A DNA stretch of 54,990 bases from Acidobacteriota bacterium (GTDB lineage: Bacteria; Acidobacteriota; Holophagae; Holophagales; Holophagaceae), in assembly GCA_016195985.1 (NCBI GenBank), contig JACPYP010000032.1:1-54990 (forward strand), written 5' to 3'. Made by a program: the position numbers and the translations under genes. The first letter of the stretch is position 1. The number at the start of each line of letters is the position of its first letter. The notes beneath the pieces were generated by a model. The model ran no database searches, was not told the origin of the DNA, and saw only the letters and a list, made by a program, of their open reading frames with translations. Of this stretch, positions 8,387-18,312 are shown in pieces.

Positions 8387-9587
8387 CCGCCCCTGCTTCA
8401 TCGAGGTGGACCACGCCCAGGAGCGGAAGGGCTTCCAGGCTGCTTGCGGGGACGTGTTCCTTTCCCAGAAGCTGGAGGAGGGCGACCGGGTGGTGTCCGT
8501 GCTGGCCGACGGGTTGGGCAGCGGCATCAAGGCTGCGGTGCTGGCCCAGCTCACGGCCACCATGGCCGCCCGCTACGCCGCCGGGCAGGCCGACATCACC
8601 CGCGCTGCGGGCACCATTCTCGAAACCCTCCCGGTCTGCAGCGAGCGCCAGATCGCCTACTCCACCTTCACCATCGTGGATGTGGAGGCCCGGGGGGAGA
8701 CCCGCGTGGTGGAATTCGACAACCCGCCGTTCCTGCTGATCCGGGGAGGGGAAGAGGTGGCGGTGCCGAAAGAGGAACGGCGGGTGTTCACGGCGGACGG
8801 ACGAGAGGCGCGGCTTCGGGAGGCCCGGTTTGCCGCGCGGCCCGGGGACCGCATCGTGATCTGCTCCGATGGTGTGATCCAGGCTGGGGCTGGAGCTGGA
8901 GCCGGGGCTCCGGGGCGGGCGCCGTCCACGCTGGGGTGGGGGCAGCAGGCCGTATCCGGGTACCTGAAAGATCTGCTCCAGGGCAGCCCGGGCCTTTCGG
9001 CCAGGCAGCTGGCCAGGCAGGTGGTCATGAAGGCCCTGGCCCTGGATGGCCACCGGGCCAAGGACGACATCACCTGCGGCGTGATCTATCTCCGCGAGCC
9101 CCGGGAAGTGCTGGTGCTCACGGGGGCGCCGGCGGACGCCTCCAGGGATGCGGAGCTGGCCAGTCGGGCCCGGGCCTTCCAGGGGAGCAAGCTCATCTGC
9201 GGAGGCACCACCGCCCGGATTCTCAGCCGGGAGCTGGGGCGGCCCTTGCTCTGCCGCCAAGGCCCGCTGGAGGGGGCCCTGCCGCCGGAATCCCAGATGG
9301 AGGGCTTCGACCTGGTGACCGAAGGCGCCCTGACCCTGGCGGCGGTCATCCGCCTGCTGGAGGCCCAGGAGCCGCCGGAACGGCTGAGTTCCAGCCCCGC
9401 CACCCGCCTGGCCGAAGCGCTGCTGGGGAGCGATGTCATCCACATCCTGGCGGGGACGCGCATCAACGAGTCCCTGCAGGATCCCACCCTGCCGCTGGAG
9501 CTGGACATCCGGCGCAACCTGCTCCAGCGGCTTCAAAGGGTGCTTCAGGAGACCTATCTGAAGGAAGTGAGGGTGGGTTTTCTTTGA
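8376..9587 (+). CDS. SpoIIE/PP2C-type serine phosphatase paired with the sensory hydrogenase
   Basis: The first two thirds form a PP2C-like SpoIIE domain: ...FIEVDHAQERKGF and GDVF near the start, LADGLGSGIKAAVLA (metal-binding Asp), GDRIVICSDGVIQAG, and the closing KDDITCGVIYL. The remaining ~150 residues are an extra C-terminal domain that I do not recognise (FQGSKLICGGTTARILSRELG ... RRNLLQRLQR). The gene overlaps the hydrogenase gene by 11 nt if GTG 8376 is the start (GAGG at 8363-8366). ATG 8367 and ATG 8328 are less well supported alternatives. Pairing of group C [FeFe] hydrogenases with such phosphatases is known, so it probably transmits the sensor's state to an anti-sigma-factor antagonist or another phosphoprotein. 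No such partner is nearby. Confidence 0.83.
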   Translation: MGTSRPCFIEVDHAQERKGFQAACGDVFLSQKLEEGDRVVSVLADGLGSGIKAAVLAQLTATMAARYAAGQADITRAAGTILETLPVCSERQIAYSTFTIVDVEARGETRVVEFDNPPFLLIRGGEEVAVPKEERRVFTADGREARLREARFAARPGDRIVICSDGVIQAGAGAGAGAPGRAPSTLGWGQQAVSGYLKDLLQGSPGLSARQLARQVVMKALALDGHRAKDDITCGVIYLREPREVLVLTGAPADASRDAELASRARAFQGSKLICGGTTARILSRELGRPLLCRQGPLEGALPPESQMEGFDLVTEGALTLAAVIRLLEAQEPPERLSSSPATRLAEALLGSDVIHILAGTRINESLQDPTLPLELDIRRNLLQRLQRVLQETYLKEVRVGFL

Positions 9588-9599
9588 GCGGGCATCCGC

Positions 9600-11555
9600 T
9601 CAGAAGATGAAGGTCGCGCCGAAGGTGAAGGAGCGCCCCGCGGAAAGCGGGAGCAGGGTGTTCACCTTCTTGTTCGGGTAATCGGGGTAGTAGATGGCCG
9701 ACCCGAGCAGGTTGTCGCCGTCCAGGGTGAGCTTGATGGCGTTCTGCCCCAGGGTCCAAGGCGTCCAGGTGAGCCGGGCGGTGATCCATTGGTAGGCCTC
9801 GGCCGGATGGTTCACGTTGAGGCTTCCGGGATCGACCAGGGTGGTGGGTTTCGGAGTTCCCGAATAGGTGTCGAAGACGCCCAGGCTCCAGTCTTCGCCT
9901 TGGTAGAGGGCGCCCAGCTTGATCTGTGTGTTGGGATGCAGAGCCGCGTCCTTCAACCCTGCGGGGTTCTCGTTGGTTTGATAGCTGGCGGAGCCGGTGA
10001 CCATGAAGCCCCTGGAGAGGCTGATCTTTCCTTCCAGCTCGAAGCCGCTGTATTTCCAGGAGTCGCCATTGAAGTACTTGAGGTAGATGGGAGGGAGCCC
10101 CGGCGGCGGTGTGGCGAAAGGCAGCACCCTGCGGATGATGGTGTCCTCCGTCTTGCTGTTGTAGTAGGTCAGGGTGAGGCTGGCGGTCTTGCCCTGGTAG
10201 AACAGCTGGGCTTCGGTGGTGTTGATGAGTTCGGGTTTCAGTTCCAGGTTGCCGCGGAAGAGGGGATGGTTGAAGCCGGTCTCCAGCGGATAGCCCTTCC
10301 GGAACGCCGAACTGTGGAGCACCTTGGCGCCGAATTCCGGCGTGAAATCCACCACCACGCCCAGCCGTGGGGAAGCCTTGCCCTGGATGCCCTCCAGTTT
10401 GTTGTACTGGACGCCTCCGATCAGCTTCACGGACTGGATGCGGTAGTCGAGCTGGGTGTAGAAGAAGCTGGAGGTCTGGTCGCCCATCACCAGCAGGCCC
10501 GTGCCGTTCCAGCTGGCCTTTTCGCCCCCGGCGCCGACGAGGATGTTGAAGCCTTCCATGGGCCGCAGTTGCAGGTTGCCCTCGAAGAGCAGGGCATTGG
10601 CGCTGGTCTCCACGGGGCTGGTCACGGGCTCCGTCGTCAGGTTCGTCTTGTTGTAGGTCAGGTTGGCGCCCAGGGTGACGAAGCTGTTCAGCTCCTTTGA
10701 ATAGCCCAGGTCCATCTGCGAAAGCAGCTGGCGCTGGTAGTTCGTGGAATCCCAGGCTTCCGTTCCCCCATTCAGGGCGTAGGGCTGGAAGGAGCCCTGG
10801 TAGGCATTGAGGGTGAGGCCCCGGTAGGACAGGCTGGCGATTACCCCGGACACCTTGCGGTCGAAGGCGTGTTCGCCGCGGACGCCGTCATAATCGATGA
10901 AGGAATAGGTGGGGCCTCTGTCCCGGTAATGGGAGGCGGAAACCATGCCCTGGAAGCTGCCTTCCTTGAAGCTCACCTGATCCTGCTGTCCCAGGCCGCC
11001 GTAGGCACCGCCACTCACGGTCACCGACCCGTCCAGGCCGCTTTCCTTGGTGCTGCGGGTGACGAGGTTCACCACGCCGGAGTAGGCGCAGGAGCCGTAG
11101 AGCACGGAACCGGGACCGCGGATGATCTCGAGGTGGTCGAGGGCCGCCAGGGGCACGGCGTTCCAGATGGCGCCGTTCAGGCCGCCGGAGATGGGATCCC
11201 TCAGGGGCCGCCCGTTCAGCAGCACGAGGATGTGGTTGTTGTAGGGCGTGTTCTCCTGTCCCCGCAGCACCACGCTTTGATTGCTGAAGATATCGGGCGA
11301 GAGGAAGGACGCGCCCACCACCCGGCTCATGACTTCGCCCAGGCTCCTGGCGGCGAACCCCTCCAGTTCAGACCGGCTGATGACGGTGATGATGCCCGGG
11401 GCCTGGTTGACGGATTCGGCCTTCTTGGAGGCCACGCTGACCGGTGTGTTCAGCAGGTCCAGCAGTTCCTGGTCCAGTTTCTGCTGGTCTCCAGCGGTTT
11501 GGGCGCCCAGGGGGAGCCCTAGGGCCAGAACGAGGGATAGCCGTGGAAGACGCAT
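9600..11555 (-). CDS. TonB-dependent outer-membrane receptor
   Basis: The 651-residue protein has a signal peptide (MRLPRLSLVLALGLPLGAQ). A plug domain follows (QAPGIITVISRSELEGF, then SVVLRGQ..., VLLNGRPLRDP, LEIIRGPGSVLYG, SGVVNLVTR). The 22-stranded barrel ends in the aromatic FTFGATFIF. The plug motifs are those of siderophore/cobalamin-type receptors, also found in receptors of sugars and peptides. No periplasmic or ABC partner genes lie nearby to reveal the substrate; the next gene upstream encodes a secreted peptidase. The start is ATG 11555 with AGGAG six or seven bases before it; the longer frame to 11711 is upstream sequence. Convergent with the phosphatase gene, 12 bp apart. Confidence 0.9.
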   Translation of the reverse strand: MRLPRLSLVLALGLPLGAQTAGDQQKLDQELLDLLNTPVSVASKKAESVNQAPGIITVISRSELEGFAARSLGEVMSRVVGASFLSPDIFSNQSVVLRGQENTPYNNHILVLLNGRPLRDPISGGLNGAIWNAVPLAALDHLEIIRGPGSVLYGSCAYSGVVNLVTRSTKESGLDGSVTVSGGAYGGLGQQDQVSFKEGSFQGMVSASHYRDRGPTYSFIDYDGVRGEHAFDRKVSGVIASLSYRGLTLNAYQGSFQPYALNGGTEAWDSTNYQRQLLSQMDLGYSKELNSFVTLGANLTYNKTNLTTEPVTSPVETSANALLFEGNLQLRPMEGFNILVGAGGEKASWNGTGLLVMGDQTSSFFYTQLDYRIQSVKLIGGVQYNKLEGIQGKASPRLGVVVDFTPEFGAKVLHSSAFRKGYPLETGFNHPLFRGNLELKPELINTTEAQLFYQGKTASLTLTYYNSKTEDTIIRRVLPFATPPPGLPPIYLKYFNGDSWKYSGFELEGKISLSRGFMVTGSASYQTNENPAGLKDAALHPNTQIKLGALYQGEDWSLGVFDTYSGTPKPTTLVDPGSLNVNHPAEAYQWITARLTWTPWTLGQNAIKLTLDGDNLLGSAIYYPDYPNKKVNTLLPLSAGRSFTFGATFIF

Positions 11556-11636
11556 GGTGGCTCCTGAAAATGAATTCACCCATGGCGTGGGCATGCATGC
11601 CACGCGGTCCTTGAGCCGGATTGGTGTGATGCGCTT

Positions 11637-11649
11637 ATGTTGTGAACAT
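11637..11649. promoter_or_regulatory. ATGTT-N3-AACAT dyad upstream of the TonB receptor gene
   Basis: A perfect 5-bp inverted repeat, ATGTT GTG AACAT, lies about 82 bp before the receptor start. A near twin, ATGTT AAAA AACAT, lies at 13754-13767 before the sedolisin gene. The pair could be sites of one regulator, but short dyads of this kind also occur by chance. Nothing else recognisable is seen in the 11556-11743 spacer. Confidence 0.25.
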
Positions 11650-11740
11650 CTATCGGTGCCCGGCGCCATCAACTCAAATATGGGTAAAACATTTTCTCCC
11701 GCTCGTTCCATATCGGCCCGGAACTCAAGGCGGCGGCATG

Positions 11741-11774
11741 AAAAAGGAGGCCCTGGCTGAGCCAGGGCCTCCTT
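11741..11774 (-). terminator. Rho-independent terminator of the sedolisin gene
   Basis: A perfect 14-bp stem (11744-11757 with 11761-11774; AAGGAGGCCCTGGC arm) with a 3-nt loop lies just after the minus-strand stop at 11790. It runs into a U tract on the minus strand (complement of AAAAA at 11741-11745). It separates the peptidase transcript from the TonB receptor gene. Confidence 0.88.
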
Positions 11775-11789
11775 CCGGGGCTCGGGGGA

Positions 11790-13643
11790 TCAGCGCCCGC
11801 AGAGCTCCTTTTCCAGCTTGGCCACATCCAAGGTGCCCAGACCCGAGGCCGGGTTGTAGTTCGGGCCGGCCTCCCAGTAGAGGTTCGTGCCCGTGGTGAT
11901 GGCATGGAAGGGGCTCTTGGGGCCGTAGCCGCGCTTCGCGAAGATGGCGTAGAGCTGCGGGTTCAGGAAGCCCAAGCGGCTGCATGCGGACTGGCTGAGC
12001 AGGGCGGCGATGCCGTTGAGTTGCGGAGCCACGAAGCTGGTGCCGCCACCGCCGGCGGAGAAGGCCCCCTTGTAGTACATCAGGTAGCCCGTTTCAGGAT
12101 CGGCATTCAGGGACACGTCGGGCACGTTGCGCCCGGCATAGCCCGCCGGAAGGACCGCCAGCGTTTCGGCATCGCTGGTATCGGGGGTGGTGGACGTGTA
12201 GTGGGGGTAGAAGTAGAGCGTGGAGAAATCCGCCGCGCTGGTGCGCCGTCCCGCCACGCCCATCTGCCAGGAGGGAGCCGGGAAGTTCAGGCTCACACCG
12301 CCGCCGCCGCCCACGGGGAAGAGATAGTGGTCGTAGGTGTACTGGCCGTAGTACGTGACGTAGTAGTCCTTGAAATAATCCCAGCCCCAGGGCCGCTCCT
12401 GCGGCACGACGATGTTGCCGTGGCGGAGGGCGAGCGTGAAGGGCAGCGTGGTGCCGCCGGCCGCGGTCACGTAGGGATCAGACGCGGGGTGGTTCACGGA
12501 ATTCAAGGCGGAATACTCGGGCGTCTGGATCGAGCGGTTGATGTCGAAGGCGCCGGAATCGCCCGCGGAGGCGAAGACGGGGATGCCCTGGGCCGCGGCC
12601 TGCATGAAGACCTGCTGGTAGGCCGTGAGGGTGTCGCCGTCCAGGAAGAGCTCGTTGGTGCCCCAGCTGCAGGAGAGGGTGTCCACCTTGTTGTCGGAGA
12701 CGGCCTTGTAGAAGAGATCCAGGAAACCGGATTCGGTGTTGGGCGCTTCATAGACGAGGATCCGGGCCTTGGGGGCAATGCCGCCGGCCTGCTCCACGTC
12801 CAGGGTGGTCTCGTCGGCGCCCTTGTCGCTGGCGCCGCCATCCACGGGGATCTCCTTGATGCGGTCCTGGGCCACGTCCAGTCCCACGGCTTTCCAGTAG
12901 GCGTAGGCGTCGGCCGGATCGAAGGACGCCAGGGTGGCGATGCCCAGGGTCTTGCCGCGGCCGTTGATGTTGCGCTTGTAGAGCGGGTTGATGTTGTAGA
13001 GATTGGCGGCATCGCCCACGGTGAAGTTGCCGGGGACACCCGTGGCGGTCGCGCCGTTGGGAAGGACCACTTCCGGCGCGGGCTCGCCCAGGGCGGGGTT
13101 CTCCGCCTGGGGCGTGCGGCGGGAATGGGGCACCAGGGCCGGCGTGGTGTTCAGGCCCGTCACCATCAGCACGATGTCTTTGATCTCCCTGGGCACGCAG
13201 GGTTTCCGGGAGGTTTCCTGGAACCAGCGGCCCCGGTCATCGCGGTAGGAGCGGATCTCGGTGTCCAGCAGGGCGTTGAACTGGGAGGTGGTGCCCGTGG
13301 CGCGGATGACCATGTGGCTGTCATAGACCTCATTGACCGTGATGCCGTTCTTTCTCATGAAGTGCAGCACGGTGCCCAGCTCCCAGTCCCGGGGGCCGAA
13401 GGCCTCCGCGAACGCTCGGGTGGACAGGAAATCGCGGTAGCGCCAGCTGCGGGGATCCACGCTCCGGGCGATGAAGCGCTCCAGATCCTGGGTGTTCCGC
13501 AGCTTGAAGATGAGGGAGACGGTCTGGGGGACTTCCGCGGCGACCGCGGCGACCGGGGCGGATTGGGCGCGGGCGGGCAGACTGCCTGCCGTGAGCAGGC
13601 AGAGCGTCAGCCCGGCCGCAGACAGAGGATGGCGGGAACGCAT
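11790..13643 (-). CDS. Secreted sedolisin, S53 family serine-carboxyl peptidase
   Basis: The 617-residue preproprotein has a signal peptide to about residue 27 (...SLPARAQS) and an S53 activation prodomain (about 38-190). The catalytic domain carries E278 and D282 (ADETTLDVE), oxyanion D362 (SAGDSGA) and nucleophile S536 (GGGGTSFVAPQ). All four are present, so activity is expected, probably acidic endopeptidase activity outside the cell. The usual GTSxxxP motif is here GGTSFVAP. A late Asp-containing calcium site is not obvious by eye; Cys residues near 545 and the C-terminus might form a disulfide. ATG 13643 has AGGAG six or seven bases upstream; a longer frame to 13724 was rejected. Its own terminator follows. 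Confidence 0.9.
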   Translation of the reverse strand: MRSRHPLSAAGLTLCLLTAGSLPARAQSAPVAAVAAEVPQTVSLIFKLRNTQDLERFIARSVDPRSWRYRDFLSTRAFAEAFGPRDWELGTVLHFMRKNGITVNEVYDSHMVIRATGTTSQFNALLDTEIRSYRDDRGRWFQETSRKPCVPREIKDIVLMVTGLNTTPALVPHSRRTPQAENPALGEPAPEVVLPNGATATGVPGNFTVGDAANLYNINPLYKRNINGRGKTLGIATLASFDPADAYAYWKAVGLDVAQDRIKEIPVDGGASDKGADETTLDVEQAGGIAPKARILVYEAPNTESGFLDLFYKAVSDNKVDTLSCSWGTNELFLDGDTLTAYQQVFMQAAAQGIPVFASAGDSGAFDINRSIQTPEYSALNSVNHPASDPYVTAAGGTTLPFTLALRHGNIVVPQERPWGWDYFKDYYVTYYGQYTYDHYLFPVGGGGGVSLNFPAPSWQMGVAGRRTSAADFSTLYFYPHYTSTTPDTSDAETLAVLPAGYAGRNVPDVSLNADPETGYLMYYKGAFSAGGGGTSFVAPQLNGIAALLSQSACSRLGFLNPQLYAIFAKRGYGPKSPFHAITTGTNLYWEAGPNYNPASGLGTLDVAKLEKELCGR

Positions 13644-13753
13644 GGCGGACTCCTTCAGAAGTGGCTCGAATGGTGAGCAGTCGATGGCGCCTTCCGGCGT
13701 GAGGGGGTTGGACCAACTCTTCATGATCCGGACTTGTCCGTCAATGATTTGGG

Positions 13754-13767
13754 ATGTTAAAAAACAT
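13754..13767. promoter_or_regulatory. ATGTT-N4-AACAT dyad in the AT-rich sedolisin/trmO spacer
   Basis: The 215-bp divergent spacer 13644-13858 has an AT-rich island around 13740-13800. The dyad ATGTT AAAA AACAT sits inside it, about 110 bp before the sedolisin start. It resembles the dyad at 11637-11649. A promoter for one or both flanking genes probably lies here, but clear -35/-10 boxes could not be assigned. Confidence 0.25.
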
Positions 13768-13858
13768 TAAGAGGATGGCATTCGGCCGAAAACTTACTTG
13801 ATGTGGCTGTCGCCTTCGTCCGCGGGCCGGATCCCCCGAAGGTTCCTCCGGGGGCGGC

Positions 13859-14413
13859 ATGCCCGGCTACGCTTCAGCCATGGATGCCTCCTTCACCTAC
13901 CGCCCGATCGGCATCGTCCGCACGCCCTACGCGCGGCGCATCGACGCCCCCCACCAGCCCACCGTGGTTGAAGGCACCGAGACCGGCAGCCCAGCCGAAG
14001 CCGTCCTCGAGCTGGATCCGGCCCTGCCGGAAACGGCGCTGCGCGACCTTGAGGGTTTCGCGCGCGTCTGGCTCATCTTCGCCTTCCATCTCAGCGAGGG
14101 CTGGGCCCCCCTGGTGCAGCCGCCCCGGGGCCCCAGGGCCAAGCGGGGCGTCCTGGCCACTCGCTCACCCCACCGCCCCAACGCCATCGGCCTCTCGGCG
14201 GTGGAACTGGTGGCCGTGGAAGGCCGTACCCTGCGTCTGCGCGGCGTGGATCTGCTGGACGGCACCCCGGTGCTGGACCTGAAACCCTACGTGCCCTATG
14301 CCGACGCCTTCCCGGGCATCGCCGCCGGTTGGATCGACGCCGTGGATGCGATGACGGGCCCCCATTCCGCGCCCGGGCCCCGGAAACCCCGGAAACGGGC
14401 GGAATCTTCTTGA
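13859..14413 (+). CDS. trmO: tRNA (t6A37)-N6-methyltransferase TrmO (TsaA family)
   Basis: TrmO adds a methyl group to N6 of threonylcarbamoyladenosine-37 in tRNA(Thr), using SAM. The product shows the family pattern: YRPIGIVRTPYA near the start, LEGFARVWLIFAFH, the conserved TRSPHRPNAIGLSAVELV block, and LDLKPYVPYAD. An acidic/basic tail (GPRKPRKRAESS) ends the protein. ATG 13859 gives 184 residues; ATG 13880 (MDASFTYRPIG) fits the family N-terminus better but lacks a clear ribosome-binding site, so the start is uncertain by seven codons. It is about the size of short bacterial TrmO proteins and lacks the longer C-terminal domain of the E. coli enzyme. Confidence 0.9.
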   Translation: MPGYASAMDASFTYRPIGIVRTPYARRIDAPHQPTVVEGTETGSPAEAVLELDPALPETALRDLEGFARVWLIFAFHLSEGWAPLVQPPRGPRAKRGVLATRSPHRPNAIGLSAVELVAVEGRTLRLRGVDLLDGTPVLDLKPYVPYADAFPGIAAGWIDAVDAMTGPHSAPGPRKPRKRAESS

Positions 14414-14485
14414 CGCAGGGGCAGCGGGAAGGCACCTTTCGACCATTCCCCGCAACCGGAGTCCTTTCTCTTCCAAGGAGTCGCC

Positions 14486-15052
14486 ATGGTCCAGGTTTCC
14501 CTGCTTCATTTGTGGATCCCCATTCTCCTTTCGGCGGTGTGCGTGTTCGCCGCCAGCAGCCTCATTCACATGGTTGTGAAGTGGCACGCTTCGGATTACA
14601 ACGGCCTGTCCAACGAGGACGAGGTCCGCGCCGCCATCCGCAAGGGCAATCCGGCCCCGGGCCAATACGTGCTGCCGCGCTGCGGCGACATGAAGGACAT
14701 GGAGAAGCCCGAGATGCAGGAGAAGTACAAGGAGGGCCCGGTGGCCTTCCTGGTGGTGGCCCCCACCGGCGTGCCCGCCGTCGGCGGCGCCCTGGGCAAA
14801 TGGTTCGTCTTTTCGGTGCTGGTGGCCTTCATGGCCGCCTACCTGGCCAGCCGCACCCTGGCCCCGGGCACCCATTACCTGCAGGTGTTCCGCGTCGTGG
14901 GCACCACGTCCTTCCTGGCCTACGGGTTCGGCAGCATCCCCATGGCCATCTGGATGGGCAAGCCCTGGAAGAGCGCGATCAAGGACCTGGCCGACGCGCT
15001 CATCTACGGCCTGCTGAGCGGCGGCGTCTTCGGCTGGCTCTGGCCGCGGTGA
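14486..15052 (+). CDS. Four-helix membrane protein of unknown function
   Basis: The 188-residue protein has an N-terminal membrane helix (about 8-30). A cytoplasmic-looking loop of about 70 polar residues follows (HASDYNGLSNEDEVRAAIR ... MEKPEMQEKYKEGPVAFLVV). Three more helices lie at about 103-124, 134-154 and 166-186. AAGGAG eight bases before ATG 14486 supports the start. The loop, with its NEDEVRAAI and LPRCGDMKDM segments, looks conserved in style, but I cannot name the family or a function. It sits 72 bp after trmO and may share its transcript. Confidence 0.6.
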   Translation: MVQVSLLHLWIPILLSAVCVFAASSLIHMVVKWHASDYNGLSNEDEVRAAIRKGNPAPGQYVLPRCGDMKDMEKPEMQEKYKEGPVAFLVVAPTGVPAVGGALGKWFVFSVLVAFMAAYLASRTLAPGTHYLQVFRVVGTTSFLAYGFGSIPMAIWMGKPWKSAIKDLADALIYGLLSGGVFGWLWPR

Positions 15053-15099
15053 AGGCGGCAGCGCCAGGTCAGATGGCTGCGCCAGAGTAAACTCAGCCC

Positions 15100-15875
15100 A
15101 TGGACAAGGACACTTCCGATTCCTATGGACGGCTGGCCTACCGGGGGCTCATCGCCTGGCCGGAGCGCCTGCAGCGCGAAGCGCCCCTGCTCCAGCGCGT
15201 GTTGGGAAGCGGGCCTTCGAAGCGGATCCTCGATTTGGGGTGCGGCAGCGGTGAACACTGCCGCTTCCTCCAATCGCTCGGTTTTGAGACCACCGGCCTG
15301 GATGCCTCCGCCAGCCAGCTGAGGGCCGCCCGGGAGGCCGATCCCGGAGGCTGCTACATCGAAGCGGGCCTGACCGCCTTTGACGAGCGGGTGGAGCCCG
15401 GCCAGGGCGGGGCCCTCTGCCTGGGAAATACCCTGCCGCACCTGTGCGAGGAGGCCGAGGTCCGCGCTTTCTTTTCGGGGGCGGCCCGCTGCCTGGCCCC
15501 CGGCGCGCCCCTCCTGCTGCAGCTGCTGAACTACGACCGCATCCTCGACCGGGGCGAAAGAACCTTTCCCGTGCTCCTGCGGCCTGGTTCTGACGGGGGC
15601 GAGGATACGGTCTTTCTGCGCCTCATGACCCACCACGGCCAGGGACGGATCACCTTCACGCCGGCCCGCCTGAGTTTCCGTCCGGGAGCCGAGGCGCCCC
15701 TGGAGCTGGCCGCCGCCGAAAACGTGAACCTTCGGGGCTGGCGACGGGCGGAGCTGGAAGGGCTGGCGGAGGGAACCGGGCTGAGGGTGCGCGAGGTTTT
15801 CGGTTCCATGACCGGCGAGGGGTGGAGTCCCACCGCTTCTGACCTGGTGCTGGTGTTGGAGCGGGGGCCGGAGGC

Positions 15876-15879
<4 letters not shown>
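15100..15879 (+). CDS. Class I SAM-dependent methyltransferase
   Basis: The 259-residue protein has the Rossmann SAM-binding motif I ILDLGCGSGEHCRFL (about 43-57), the acidic residue after strand beta2 in TTGLDASASQL, and motif IV-like CLGNTLPHL. This is a small-molecule-type methyltransferase; the substrate cannot be inferred. No signal peptide. ATG 15100 follows the membrane protein gene by 47 bp. The stop overlaps the next start (ATGA at 15876-15879), so it is translationally coupled to the lipoprotein gene downstream; the functional link is unclear. Confidence 0.8.
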
Positions 15880-16997
<1,118 letters not shown>

Positions 16998-17004
16998 TCC
17001 CGTC

Positions 17005-18189
17005 TCAAGGAAGGTTGAGTTCGTTGCGAAGGACGAGGGCGCAGGCGCCCTGGATGACGATGTCGGAGCCGATGGAGGAGAAGGAGACGTGTGTTTCGCG
17101 GGCCTGGTCGGGGAGGATGCGGGCGGCGATTTCGGATCGGATGGCGTCGAGGAGGGTCTCGCCAAAGAGGCTGGGCATGCCGGAGAGGACGATTTGGTGG
17201 ACGTCGAGAACGCCGGCGAGGCTGGCGGCGACGACGCCGAGGTGGGTGCCGAGATCCCTGACGAGGGCGCGGGCCTGGGGATCGGCGCCGAGGTTGAATT
17301 CGCGGAGGAGATCGAGGGTGGCGCCGCGGGAGGAGAGGGCGCGGCCCAGGGGGGAGTCGGGGAAGTGGAGGCCCTGTTGGCGGAGGAGGGCGAGCAGGGA
17401 TCGGGTGCTGGCGACGGTCTCCAGGCATCCGAGATTGCCGCAGGTGCAGGGGGCGCCTCCGCGGACGACGCAGAGGTGTCCGACCTCGCCGGCGCTGAAG
17501 CCGTCGCCGGTGTGGAGGTTTCCGCCGAGGACGATGCCCGAGCCGATGCCCTCGCCGACCTTGATGAGGACCAGGCTGGGAGACCGGCCGTGTCCGCCGT
17601 AGGCGCATTCGGCCAGGGCGGCCACATGGCTGTCGTTGGCGATGTGGATGGGGACGGTGTAATGGGCGCCGAGGCTTTGGCGGAGATCGAGGTTGGCCCA
17701 TCCGAGGTTGACGGCCTGCCGGATGATGCCCTTTTCAGTGTCGACGGGGCCGGGAGTGCCGATGCCGATGCCGAGGACAGGAGCGGTGGCCTCGGCCCAG
17801 AGGCCCTCGACGAGGCGGTGGGCGAGCAGGAGAGCGGCGTCGCCCTTGCGGCCGCCGACGGGAAGGGAATGGCGGAGAAGGACGTCGCCCTTGAGGTTGA
17901 CGAGGGCGCCCTGGAATTCGTCGCCGCTGAGATCGACGCAGATGAGCTGGCGGGCGTGGGCGTCGAAATCGACGTAGATGGGAGGTTTTCCGATGGTGGA
18001 AGGAGCGACGCCGGTTTCCTTGACGAGGCCGACGCCAATGAGGTCGGTGACGATCTCGGAGACAGTGGTGCGGGTGAGGCTGGTGGCGCGGGCGATGTCG
18101 GCGCGGCTGATCTGGTCCTCGTGGTAGATGGTCTTCAACACGAGGGTCGTGTTGTGTTCCTTGGTGGCTTGGTGCGTGGCTTTTTTCAT
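17005..18189 (-). CDS. ROK-family transcriptional repressor (NagC/XylR type)
   Basis: The 394-residue protein has an N-terminal winged helix-turn-helix (about 14-62; ISRADIARATSLTRTTVSEIV). The ROK sugar-binding domain follows, with GIGIGTPGPVD, the inducer-site GEGIGSGIVLGG, and the zinc motif CTCGNLGCLE. NagC-like ROK repressors bind amino-sugar phosphates or free sugars and release DNA. The gene diverges from the GH20-to-nagB run and is the obvious candidate regulator of it. No activating kinase Asp loss was noted: the HIANDSHVAAL segment keeps the Asp. Codon use is strikingly uniform (very G-rich on the opposite strand), which also creates a long antisense frame. Confidence 0.9.
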   Translation of the reverse strand: MKKATHQATKEHNTTLVLKTIYHEDQISRADIARATSLTRTTVSEIVTDLIGVGLVKETGVAPSTIGKPPIYVDFDAHARQLICVDLSGDEFQGALVNLKGDVLLRHSLPVGGRKGDAALLLAHRLVEGLWAEATAPVLGIGIGTPGPVDTEKGIIRQAVNLGWANLDLRQSLGAHYTVPIHIANDSHVAALAECAYGGHGRSPSLVLIKVGEGIGSGIVLGGNLHTGDGFSAGEVGHLCVVRGGAPCTCGNLGCLETVASTRSLLALLRQQGLHFPDSPLGRALSSRGATLDLLREFNLGADPQARALVRDLGTHLGVVAASLAGVLDVHQIVLSGMPSLFGETLLDAIRSEIAARILPDQARETHVSFSSIGSDIVIQGACALVLRNELNLP

Positions 18190-18312
18190 GGGCCTCTGGG
18201 CGCCGAACTTTTTTGATGCTTTGTTAGTGCATTGAACTTATTAATCAGGTAGCTTTGAAGTGAAGACCATCTTATAGGCAGGGTGAGGCAAGTCAAAGAA
18301 AAAAGGTGGATC
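18190..18312. promoter_or_regulatory. Divergent control region of the amino-sugar locus
   Basis: This 123-bp spacer between the ROK repressor and GH20 genes is clearly AT-richer than its surroundings (TTTTTTGATGCTTTGTTAG, TTATTAATCAGG). It must hold both promoters and probably the ROK operator. No unambiguous -35/-10 pair or long dyad could be assigned. Low GC continues about 100 bp into the GH20 signal-peptide region. Confidence 0.55.
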
